A stretch of 8,859 nt of DNA from Bacteroidaceae bacterium (GTDB lineage: Bacteria; Bacteroidota; Bacteroidia; Bacteroidales; Bacteroidaceae). The translations under genes were made by a program, and so were the position numbers. The number at the start of each line of letters is the position of its first letter. The first letter of the stretch is position 1. The notes under the pieces were generated by a model. It was not told the DNA's origin and made no database searches. It saw only the letters and a program-made list of their open reading frames with translations. Positions 1 through 5,359 of the stretch are shown one piece after another. Location: NCBI GenBank assembly GCA_017557475.1, contig JAFYYO010000138.1:1-8859 (forward strand), in the 5' to 3' direction.

Positions 1-112
1 CGTTCCCGAGATTGCCGATCTGATGGGACTTCCCGAGGGAACCGTCAAGTCGCGACTCTATACATTAACCCAAATACTTAAGCAAAAACTCAATCGACAT
101 GAATACATTTGA
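1..112 (+). CDS. ECF-type RNA polymerase sigma factor, C-terminal end (partial)
   Basis: The reading frame is open from base 2 and stops with TGA at 110-112, so only the last 36 residues are visible and the start lies outside the window. The peptide reads VPEIADLMGLPEGTVKSRLY and continues with a basic helix. This is the helix-turn-helix of sigma region 4, which contacts the -35 (here -33) promoter element; the EIAxLMGxPEGTVKSRL pattern is typical of sigma-70 family ECF factors. The stop codon lies 14 nt inside the next gene, so the two are probably co-transcribed and translationally coupled, as is usual for an ECF sigma factor and its regulator. The regulon cannot be told from this fragment. 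A LuxR-type HTH is less likely given the KSRLYTLTQILKQKL ending. Confidence 0.85.
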   Translation, partial: VPEIADLMGLPEGTVKSRLYTLTQILKQKLNRHEYI

Positions 113-509
113 AGAACGACTCCAGGCGTCTGCACGCCGCCTAAAGGCAAAAGACAATAATAGACTGCATGTCCCCGAGAATCCACTCAAGCAGAGAAGA
201 ACTTACTGGGGTTGGGTGGCTACTCCAGCTGCAGCCGTCGCAGGTCTCATCTTTGGCTTGTCTGTCCCGACGTTTCTGGAGAAAGCACCTGAGATAAAGT
301 ATGTTTACGAGACAGATACGCTTTGTGTTGACCGTCCTGTACACGATACTTTGTATCTCACGCAAGTCGTCGAGAGGGAGAAATACATTATAAAACATGA
401 AGCAGACTCTGATTCGACAGAGCCTGCTCCTGTGCAAGAGAGTGATTCCCCCGTGTGTACTTCCGTCGAATGCGACGGTATCAATTATTCCATCTTAGCC
501 TTGAATTAA
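99..509 (+). CDS. Small single-pass membrane protein, probable anti-sigma factor
   Basis: This 136-residue protein starts at an ATG 14 nt inside the upstream sigma factor gene, which is the main reason to propose it as that factor's membrane-bound regulator. Residues 1-36 are charged and probably cytoplasmic (FEERLQASARRLKAK, then a KQRR stop-transfer-like cluster). Residues 37-57 (WGWVATPAAAVAGLIFGLSVP) form the only membrane segment. Residues 60-136 would be periplasmic, acidic, and contain three cysteines (76, 120, 125). No HxxxCxxC zinc anti-sigma motif and no FecR-like region are visible, so it is not a classical ZAS-domain protein. Small proteins of this layout often follow ECF sigma genes in Bacteroidales and are usually left hypothetical. 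The membrane topology is well supported; the anti-sigma role is inferred from gene order and could equally be another envelope function. The stop codon is immediately followed by a repeat array that can form its terminator. Confidence 0.7.
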   Translation: MNTFEERLQASARRLKAKDNNRLHVPENPLKQRRTYWGWVATPAAAVAGLIFGLSVPTFLEKAPEIKYVYETDTLCVDRPVHDTLYLTQVVEREKYIIKHEADSDSTEPAPVQESDSPVCTSVECDGINYSILALN

Positions 510-548
510 AAACATAACGTGTTATGATGGTCAACATAACACGTTATG
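508..548 (-). terminator. Intrinsic terminator for the cysE-rlmL-dpp4 transcript
   Basis: CATAACGTGTTATG at 513-526 is the exact reverse complement of CATAACACGTTATG at 535-548, giving a perfect 14-bp stem with an 8-nt loop. Read on the minus strand, the hairpin is followed directly by TTTTT (508-512) and then AATT. The stem is AT-rich but long. It lies 67 nt past the dpp4 stop codon and is built from units 1 and 2 of array 1. Confidence 0.7.
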
Positions 549-598
549 ATTGCCAACGTAACACGTTATGATTGTCATCGTAACACGTTACGTTTTTC
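511..598. repeat. Array 1: four tandem 22-bp near-palindromic units
   Basis: Four head-to-tail units of exactly 22 bp occupy 511-532, 533-554, 555-576 and 577-598. The shared core is TAAC-NN-GTTA, with GT at the centre of unit 1 and AC at the centre of units 2-4. The array fills almost the whole gap between the convergent stop codons of the membrane protein gene (509) and dpp4 (615). Units 1+2 and units 3+4 fold into two separate hairpins, listed separately as terminators. There is no spacer variation, so this is not a CRISPR array. Confidence 0.9.
555..597 (+). terminator. Intrinsic terminator for the sigma/anti-sigma transcript
   Basis: AACGTAAC (555-562) pairs with GTTACGTT (587-594). After a 2x2 AC/AC internal loop, GTTATGAT (565-572) pairs with ATCGTAAC (577-584) with one wobble, closing a TGTC loop. 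A T-run at 593-597 follows, its first two bases pairing in the stem. It is built from units 3 and 4 of array 1 and points in the direction of the upstream + strand genes. Confidence 0.6.
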
Positions 599-614
599 GA
601 CTTAACAGGAGAGG

Positions 615-2624
615 TTACTTCAGATAGTCTTCGAAGTACTGTGTGATACGCTCGTGAAGGTGGACACTCTTATGCCCTGCCATGTTGTGACCTTCGCCTG
701 GATAGACGAAGAAGTCCGGCTGCGTTCCGGCTTCAGCGCAGGCGTTGAGGAACTGCAGGCTGTGTTGCGGAACACACGTCGGGTCGTTCATGCCGATGAT
801 AATCTGCAGTTTGCCCTTCAGGTTCTTTGCCTTGCCTATGCAACTTGTCTGCTCGTAGCCTTCGGGATTCTGCTGTGGCGTGTCCATGTAACGCTCACCG
901 TACATCACTTCGTACCACTTCCAGTCGATGACAGGACCGCCTGCCACGCCCACTTTGAACACGTCGGGATAGGTCGTCATGAGTGATGTGGTCATGAATC
1001 CGCCGTAGCTCCAGCCGTGCACGCCAAGCCTGTCGGCATCCACATAAGGCAGCGTCTTCAGGTACTCCACGCCCTGTATCTGGTCTTTCATCTCTTCCTG
1101 ACCGAGATGACGGAAGGTCGCCTGCTCGAAGTCCCTGCCTCTATCCTCGCTTCCTCGGTTGTCGAGGATGAAGAGGATGTAGCCTTTCTGAGCCATATAG
1201 GTTTCCCAATTACGGCTACCCCAGTGCCAAGAAGCCTCGACACAATGTGCATGGGGACCTCCATAAACGTAGATGACGGTCGGATACTTCTTCGTTGGGT
1301 CGAAATCCATCGGCTTTACCATGCGCCAATAAAGCGTTGTTTCGCCATCCGCAGCAAGTATCGTGCCCTGTTCGAAGATAGGTTGATACCAGCCTTCCCA
1401 CGGGTCGCTTGCAGTCCGAAGCAACGATTGCTTGCCAGTCTTCGTGTCTCTGACGGCACAGGCACGCGGCACGTTTGGCTCTTGCCAAGTGTCGATGAGG
1501 TAACGCCCATCAGCAGAGAGTTGCGCAGAATGGCAACCGCGACCATTATCGAGCAGAGTTCTCTTCTTTGTCTTCAGGTTGAGGCTGTAAATGTTACGCT
1601 GCAAATCGCCTGCCTCCTTCGTGATGATGATGGCGCTCTTCGTGGCTTGGCAGAAGCCGACAAGCTCCTTGACAACCCACTTTCCGCTGGTTAACTGCCC
1701 CAGCTCCTTGCCTTCTATGTCCATGAGATACAGGTGTTTGAAGCCGTCCTTCCAGCTCCAGTAGATGAACTTCGTGTCGTCCCAAGGCAAGAATGTAATG
1801 GGATGAAGCGGCTCGACATATTTGTCGGAACTCTCTTCGCGCAAAGTGCGGAGCTTACGACCTGTTGCGGCATCGTAGGCATCGAGTGTCGTGTGGTTCT
1901 GATCTCTGTTGAGTTCGTAGAGATAAAGCGTCTTGCCGTCGGGCGACCAAGCAATGTTAGTGAAATATCTGTCAGTTGGATCGCCCAAATCAAGGTAGAT
2001 AGTCTGGCTTGTTTGCAGTGAGAAGATGCCGACCGTCACTTTGTGCGAGGTCATGCCAGCCATCGGATATTTGTCGGGAGCGAGTGTTGCCTCGCGTTCG
2101 AAGGTGTTGACTTGCGGATAATCAGCCACCATGCTTTGGTCCATGCGATAGAAAGCGAGCTGTTGTCCATCAGGGCTCCAGAAGGTTCCCTTGTAGATGC
2201 CGAACTCGTCGCGATGTACACTTTGACCATACACGATTTCGCGTGAGCCGTCGCTTGAAAGCTGATGTTCGGTTCCGTCTGCAGAGGCGACGAAAAGATT
2301 GCTGTTACGAAGGAAGGCGACAGCACCGGAAGCTTTGCAGTATTCCAGTTCTCCGTCATGCCGCGAACGCTTCTGTGCGTCGAGGTCAACCGTTTCGCCT
2401 TCGATTGTCTTGCCTGTCTTGCGGTCGATGACAAGGGGTTTCGTCTTATCGGCAGCATCGATGAGTCGGTCGCCGTCCCAGCGCAACTGCCATCTTTCGG
2501 GGTAGAACTTCGAAGCATTCTTGCCGCCGAAGTTGAGTTCTTCGAGTGTGAAGAGCTTCTGGGCAAAGAGAGAACCGTTTGTCATGAGCATGAGAAGCGT
2601 GAGCAGTAGGTATTTAGTCTTCAT
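615..2624 (-). CDS. dpp4: Dipeptidyl peptidase IV, S9B family, exported
   Basis: This serine exopeptidase releases N-terminal dipeptides with proline or alanine in second position, probably from the periplasm or cell surface as part of peptide use. From the chosen start (669 residues) there is a Sec signal peptide (MKTKYLLLTLLMLM...LFAQ), an N-terminal beta-propeller, and an alpha/beta-hydrolase domain from about residue 430. The nucleophile is Ser539 in GWSYGG, Asp614 lies in MNDP and His646 in EGHNM; YVYGGPHA (Tyr454) supplies the oxyanion Tyr. The VHRDEFGI motif with Glu140 is the likely N-terminus-binding element. The HGWSYGGFMTT and AGGPVIDW stretches closely resemble the Porphyromonas gingivalis enzyme as recalled. 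The start at 2624 gives a clean signal peptide and an 11-nt overlap with the upstream methyltransferase gene; 2630 is almost as good, while 2672 would add a non-signal N-terminus. It is the last gene of the operon. Confidence 0.93.
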   Translation of the reverse strand: MKTKYLLLTLLMLMTNGSLFAQKLFTLEELNFGGKNASKFYPERWQLRWDGDRLIDAADKTKPLVIDRKTGKTIEGETVDLDAQKRSRHDGELEYCKASGAVAFLRNSNLFVASADGTEHQLSSDGSREIVYGQSVHRDEFGIYKGTFWSPDGQQLAFYRMDQSMVADYPQVNTFEREATLAPDKYPMAGMTSHKVTVGIFSLQTSQTIYLDLGDPTDRYFTNIAWSPDGKTLYLYELNRDQNHTTLDAYDAATGRKLRTLREESSDKYVEPLHPITFLPWDDTKFIYWSWKDGFKHLYLMDIEGKELGQLTSGKWVVKELVGFCQATKSAIIITKEAGDLQRNIYSLNLKTKKRTLLDNGRGCHSAQLSADGRYLIDTWQEPNVPRACAVRDTKTGKQSLLRTASDPWEGWYQPIFEQGTILAADGETTLYWRMVKPMDFDPTKKYPTVIYVYGGPHAHCVEASWHWGSRNWETYMAQKGYILFILDNRGSEDRGRDFEQATFRHLGQEEMKDQIQGVEYLKTLPYVDADRLGVHGWSYGGFMTTSLMTTYPDVFKVGVAGGPVIDWKWYEVMYGERYMDTPQQNPEGYEQTSCIGKAKNLKGKLQIIIGMNDPTCVPQHSLQFLNACAEAGTQPDFFVYPGEGHNMAGHKSVHLHERITQYFEDYLK

Positions 2625-4101
2625 CGTCATAGCGTTTCTTTCCATATTTCTTATTAGCTTTATTCCCCGCAAAGGGCTTGCGATCTCCTCGGAATTCCTT
2701 GCGAGAGTCGCTGCGGAACTCCTTTCGTTCGCCTCGTGATTCCTTGCGGAAGTCGCCTCTCTTGTTCTCTTTGCGATAGTCCTCGCGGTCCTTCTTTCGA
2801 GTGAAGCGCTCGCGAGGATCGTCCTCGAGGCGTTCCTTGAAGTCGCGGTGTTGCTTGAATCGTTTGCGATCAGCCATCATGCGACGCTCCTGAGCGGTCT
2901 TTATGTCGCCTCCCTCGGCACGCATGTCGTTGAATTTTCCGCTGAACATCTGGTACTTACGGAGTTCGCACTCGAGGCTTCCGTTGTAGAGAGGTGTGCG
3001 GAGCGACGGCTTGAGTCCGATCTGGTCGAAGCATTCTTCGCGATAACTGAGCACCCAAGCATCATTACCTGTAAAGTCGTGCTTGAACTTGGAGCCAATC
3101 ATCTTGTAGAGGCCGAGCAGGTCGGGAGCCGAGATGCGCTCGCCATAAGGGGGATTGGTGATGATGATGCTCTTCTCTTTGGGCTGTTTGAAGTCGGCGA
3201 AGTCCTGCTGCTGGATGGTGATTTCCTTGCTCAGACCGGCAGCCTTGACGTTTGTCGTGGCGATGGCAACAGCGTTGCGATTGATGTCGTAGCCGTAGAT
3301 ATGGTGCTCAAAGTCGTGCTCGCGGGACTCATCCTCGTAGATGCTGTCGAAGAGTTCCTGGTCGAAGTCGGGCCACTTCTCGAAGGCATATTCCTTTCGA
3401 TACACGCCAGGAGCAATGCCGCGGGCAATGAGGGCAGCCTCGATGGCGATGGTTCCGCTGCCACACATCGGGTCGATGAGGTCGCACTCGCCCTTCCATC
3501 CTGTCAGCATGATAATGCCTGCAGCGAGGACTTCATTCAGCGGGGCCTCTACCGTCTCTTGCCTGTAGCCGCGACGATGCAGGCTCTCTCCACTGGTGTC
3601 GAGCGAGAGGGTGCAGTCGTACTCTGCGATGTGGATGTGGAGTTGCAGGTCGGGATTGGTGACTTGGATGTTCGGACGACCTCCTGTCCGCTCCCGCATC
3701 TGGTCGACAATCGCGTCTTTCACCTTGTAAGCTACAAACTTAGAGTGTCGGAACTCGTTCGAGAAGACCACACTATCCACGGCGAAAGTCGTCTCGTTGG
3801 TCAGGTAGTTGGTCCAATCGATTTCCTGTATGGCATCATACACCTCGTCGGCGGAGGTGGCACGGAAGTGCTTGATGGGCATGAGGATGCGGATTGCGGT
3901 GCGGAGTTGGAAGTTCGCGCGATAGAGAAGTTCCTTGTTTCCTGTGAACGACACCATGCGACGTCCTATCTGTATATTGTTTGCACCGAGGTCGATAAGC
4001 TCTGTAGCCAGCACAGTTTCAAGGCCTTGGAAGGTCTTGGCTATCATCTCGAACTCTTCTCCAGCCTTGCTTGCTGGAGTTTTCCACTTAGGGTTTTCCA
4101 T
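2614..4101 (-). CDS. rlmL: THUMP-domain class I SAM-dependent RNA methyltransferase (RlmL-like, 23S rRNA guanine-N2)
   Basis: The protein (495 residues) resembles the RlmL half of E. coli RlmKL, which makes m2G2445 in 23S rRNA; the exact target is inferred from the family. A ferredoxin-like and THUMP region spans roughly residues 19-165, the SAM-binding motif is DPMCGSGTIAIEAA (210-223), and the catalytic NPPYGERI motif is at 316-323. The fold ends near residue 390. Residues 392-495 are a highly charged, probably disordered tail with repeated D/E-F/Y-R-K-E words (DYRKE 441, DFRKE 450, RKEFR 459 and 467), which may help bind rRNA. There is no RlmK domain, so it is unfused. The start at 4101 adds about 18 residues before the conserved FEMIAKTFQGLE; Met19 (4047) is an alternative. 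It follows cysE by 50 nt and overlaps dpp4 at its 3' end, suggesting co-transcription. Confidence 0.88.
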   Translation of the reverse strand: MENPKWKTPASKAGEEFEMIAKTFQGLETVLATELIDLGANNIQIGRRMVSFTGNKELLYRANFQLRTAIRILMPIKHFRATSADEVYDAIQEIDWTNYLTNETTFAVDSVVFSNEFRHSKFVAYKVKDAIVDQMRERTGGRPNIQVTNPDLQLHIHIAEYDCTLSLDTSGESLHRRGYRQETVEAPLNEVLAAGIIMLTGWKGECDLIDPMCGSGTIAIEAALIARGIAPGVYRKEYAFEKWPDFDQELFDSIYEDESREHDFEHHIYGYDINRNAVAIATTNVKAAGLSKEITIQQQDFADFKQPKEKSIIITNPPYGERISAPDLLGLYKMIGSKFKHDFTGNDAWVLSYREECFDQIGLKPSLRTPLYNGSLECELRKYQMFSGKFNDMRAEGGDIKTAQERRMMADRKRFKQHRDFKERLEDDPRERFTRKKDREDYRKENKRGDFRKESRGERKEFRSDSRKEFRGDRKPFAGNKANKKYGKKRYDDED

Positions 4102-4114
4102 TTATCAGCTTTGT

Positions 4115-4135
4115 TAAACTCTAAACTCTAAACTA
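4115..4135. repeat. Three tandem 7-bp repeats (TAAACT-C/A) between cysE and rlmL
   Basis: TAAACTC occurs at 4115-4121 and 4122-4128, followed by TAAACTA at 4129-4135 and then related words (GAACTCTCAACT). The repeat fills most of the 50-nt gap between cysE and rlmL. No hairpin or promoter is evident in it. It looks like a simple-sequence spacer. Confidence 0.7.
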
Positions 4136-4151
4136 TGAACTCTCAACTTTC

Positions 4152-5081
4152 CTACAGGCACCCCCAGTCCTCGGGTCTTACCAATTGGCTTTTTCGCTTT
4201 TTTGCCTGGATGAGTTGCTCGCCTGGCTGAGTGCTTTCCGTTACCCAAACGTTGCCGCCAATCACGGTGCCTTTAGCCAAAGTGATGCGTCCGAGAACAG
4301 TTGCATTACTGTAAACGATGACATTATCCTCAAGTATCGGGTGACGGGGAATGCCTTTGACGGGATTGCCGTCGTCGTCGAGCGTGAAACTCTTCGCGCC
4401 AAGTGTAACGCCCTGATACAGTTTGACATAGTTACCGATGATGCACGTTGCTCCGATGACGACGCCTGTTCCGTGGTCGATGGTGAAGTGGTGACCTATC
4501 TGAGCACCTGGATGGATGTCGATGCCCGTTTCGCTATGCGCCATCTCGGTAATGATGCGGGGAATCAGAGGCACACCAAGCAGCAGGAGCTCGTGGGCAA
4601 TGCGGTAGCCGCTGATGGCTTTGATGACTGGGTAGCAACTGATGATTTCTCCATACGACTCGGCTGCTGGGTCGCCGTTGTAGGTCGCTTCGACGTCCGT
4701 AGCGAGGATGTCGCGCAGTTTCGGCAAGCGGCTAATGAACTCGGCCACAATGGCTTGGGCGTCCTGCTCTTTGCCATTTGTCCCTTGCCCCTCGTCTTTC
4801 TGGAAGCAAAGCCCAGCCAGAACTTGTTGCGTGAGCAAGTGGGTGAGGCGATCGAGGCTGACGCCGATGTGATAGGGGAGTGTCTTGCTGTTTAACGTGG
4901 ATTTCCCGTAGAAGCCGGGGAACAAGATAGCTCGGCAAAGTTCTACAATCTCGCCAAGCACAGGAGCTGAGGGCAGCGGGTCGCCATCGTTGTGTTCATG
5001 GAAAAGACCATGCAGTGAGTCGGGCTCAGAAAGTCGGCTGACGGTCTGCTTCAACAGCTCGTTGAGTTCGTTTGGACTCAT
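4152..5081 (-). CDS. cysE: Serine O-acetyltransferase
   Basis: This cytoplasmic enzyme makes O-acetylserine from serine and acetyl-CoA, the first committed step of cysteine synthesis. Of 309 residues, about 1-170 form the helical N-terminal region characteristic of this family (DVEATYNGDPAAESYGEI, 129-146), followed by a left-handed beta-helix of hexapeptide repeats. The catalytic pair is visible as Asp188 in DIHP and His203 in DHGTG; VTLGAKSF (225-232) and PRHPILEDN (245-253) are the usual acetyl-CoA loop region. The N-terminal layout resembles the longer EpsC/SrpH-type serine acetyltransferases rather than the 273-residue E. coli form. The C-terminus ends in WGCL instead of the common terminal Ile that docks into cysteine synthase, so complex formation with CysK is uncertain. 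It is the first gene of the probable cysE-rlmL-dpp4 operon, with candidate promoters upstream; no cysteine synthase gene is in view. Confidence 0.93.
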   Translation of the reverse strand: MSPNELNELLKQTVSRLSEPDSLHGLFHEHNDGDPLPSAPVLGEIVELCRAILFPGFYGKSTLNSKTLPYHIGVSLDRLTHLLTQQVLAGLCFQKDEGQGTNGKEQDAQAIVAEFISRLPKLRDILATDVEATYNGDPAAESYGEIISCYPVIKAISGYRIAHELLLLGVPLIPRIITEMAHSETGIDIHPGAQIGHHFTIDHGTGVVIGATCIIGNYVKLYQGVTLGAKSFTLDDDGNPVKGIPRHPILEDNVIVYSNATVLGRITLAKGTVIGGNVWVTESTQPGEQLIQAKKRKSQLVRPEDWGCL

Positions 5082-5112
5082 GTCAATTGGTTGTTATCAG
5101 TAAATACGAGTG

Positions 5113-5145
5113 CAAAGGTACGAATAAGCGAGCAAAATACCAAGA
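5113..5145 (-). promoter_or_regulatory. Candidate Bacteroidota-type promoter for cysE (proximal)
   Basis: On the minus strand TACCTTTG (5120-5113) matches the Bacteroidota -7 consensus TAnnTTTG. Exactly 20 bp upstream is TCTTG (5145-5141), an acceptable variant of the -33 TTTG box. The predicted transcript would start near 5106, about 25 nt before the cysE ATG. Confidence 0.6.
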
Positions 5146-5165
5146 GAAAAACGAAGTTTTCTCTT
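5142..5165. promoter_or_regulatory. Perfect 9-bp inverted repeat overlapping the cysE -33 box
   Basis: AAGAGAAAA (5142-5150) and TTTTCTCTT (5157-5165) are exact complements around a 6-nt centre. The repeat touches the proposed -33 element, which fits a regulator-binding site. It could also be a small hairpin in a longer transcript from the distal promoter. No regulator is identified. Confidence 0.4.
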
Positions 5166-5200
5166 AGGTGTTGTCGAGCGAGAATACTTTCGACGAATGT

Positions 5201-5231
5201 CAAAGGTACAACTTTTAATTGATAATTGAAA
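5201..5231 (-). promoter_or_regulatory. Possible second (distal) cysE promoter
   Basis: A second TACCTTTG occurs on the minus strand at 5208-5201, with TTTC (5231-5228) 19 bp upstream as a weak -33 box. The -7 octamer is identical to that of the proximal promoter, 88 bp away. The upstream box lies inside AT-rich direct repeats, so the match may be by chance. Confidence 0.35.
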
Positions 5232-5244
5232 GTTGATAATTGAA
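5219..5244. repeat. 12-bp AT-rich direct repeat
   Basis: TTGATAATTGAA occurs at 5219-5230 and again at 5233-5244, offset by 14 bp. The segment is AT-rich and non-coding, upstream of cysE. Confidence 0.7.
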
Positions 5245-5263
5245 TACTATCATGTTATGGGAC

Positions 5264-5306
5264 AAAAAACGTCGCGTGACATAACTGCCAACGACACACG
5301 TTATGT
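5264..5306 (-). terminator. Possible weak terminator of the esterase gene
   Basis: On the minus strand six T (5269-5264) follow the array directly. Upstream of them two alternative stems can form: a 7-bp stem between 5300-5306 and 5279-5285 with a 14-nt loop, or a short 5-bp stem (ATGTC/GACGT, 5282-5269) adjoining the T-run. Both are weaker than the array 1 hairpins. The position matches the T-run placement at array 1. Confidence 0.35.
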
Positions 5307-5355
5307 TTGCCAACGACGCACGTTATGTTTGCCAATGACGCACGTGATGTTTTCA
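5268..5355. repeat. Array 2: four tandem 22-bp units related to array 1
   Basis: Units of exactly 22 bp lie at 5268-5289, 5290-5311, 5312-5333 and 5334-5355. Units 2 and 3 differ at one base; units 1 and 4 are more diverged. ACACGTTATGTTTGCCAACG (5296-5315) matches 539-558 of array 1 at 19 of 20 positions. The array ends 4 nt short of the esterase stop codon. A decayed fifth copy may be the CATGTTATG at 5251-5259. Confidence 0.88.
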
Positions 5356-5359
5356 GAAG

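Noticed and set aside
511..598. CRISPR array
   Set aside because: Consecutive 22-bp units are similar along their full length, with no unique spacers, and the same holds for arrays 2 and 3.
2625..2672. Upstream dpp4 start at 2672
   Set aside because: It would put a charged stretch before the signal peptide and overlap the methyltransferase gene by 59 nt; starts at 2630 or 2624 fit a normal signal peptide.
2848..4131. 427-codon open frame on the + strand
   Set aside because: It runs antisense to the well-supported RlmL-like gene, has no recognisable domain, and its composition mirrors the codon bias of the real gene.
4185..4895. 236-codon open frame on the + strand
   Set aside because: It is antisense to cysE, whose catalytic residues and hexapeptide repeats are clear; no family is recognisable in the antisense frame.
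5142..5165. Intrinsic terminator upstream of cysE
   Set aside because: The 9-bp stem is AT-rich and no T-run follows it on either strand; it also overlaps a plausible promoter element.
511..5355. Composite transposon bounded by arrays 1 and 2
   Set aside because: There is no transposase or integrase, the repeats are short and in direct orientation, and the genes between are ordinary chromosomal genes.
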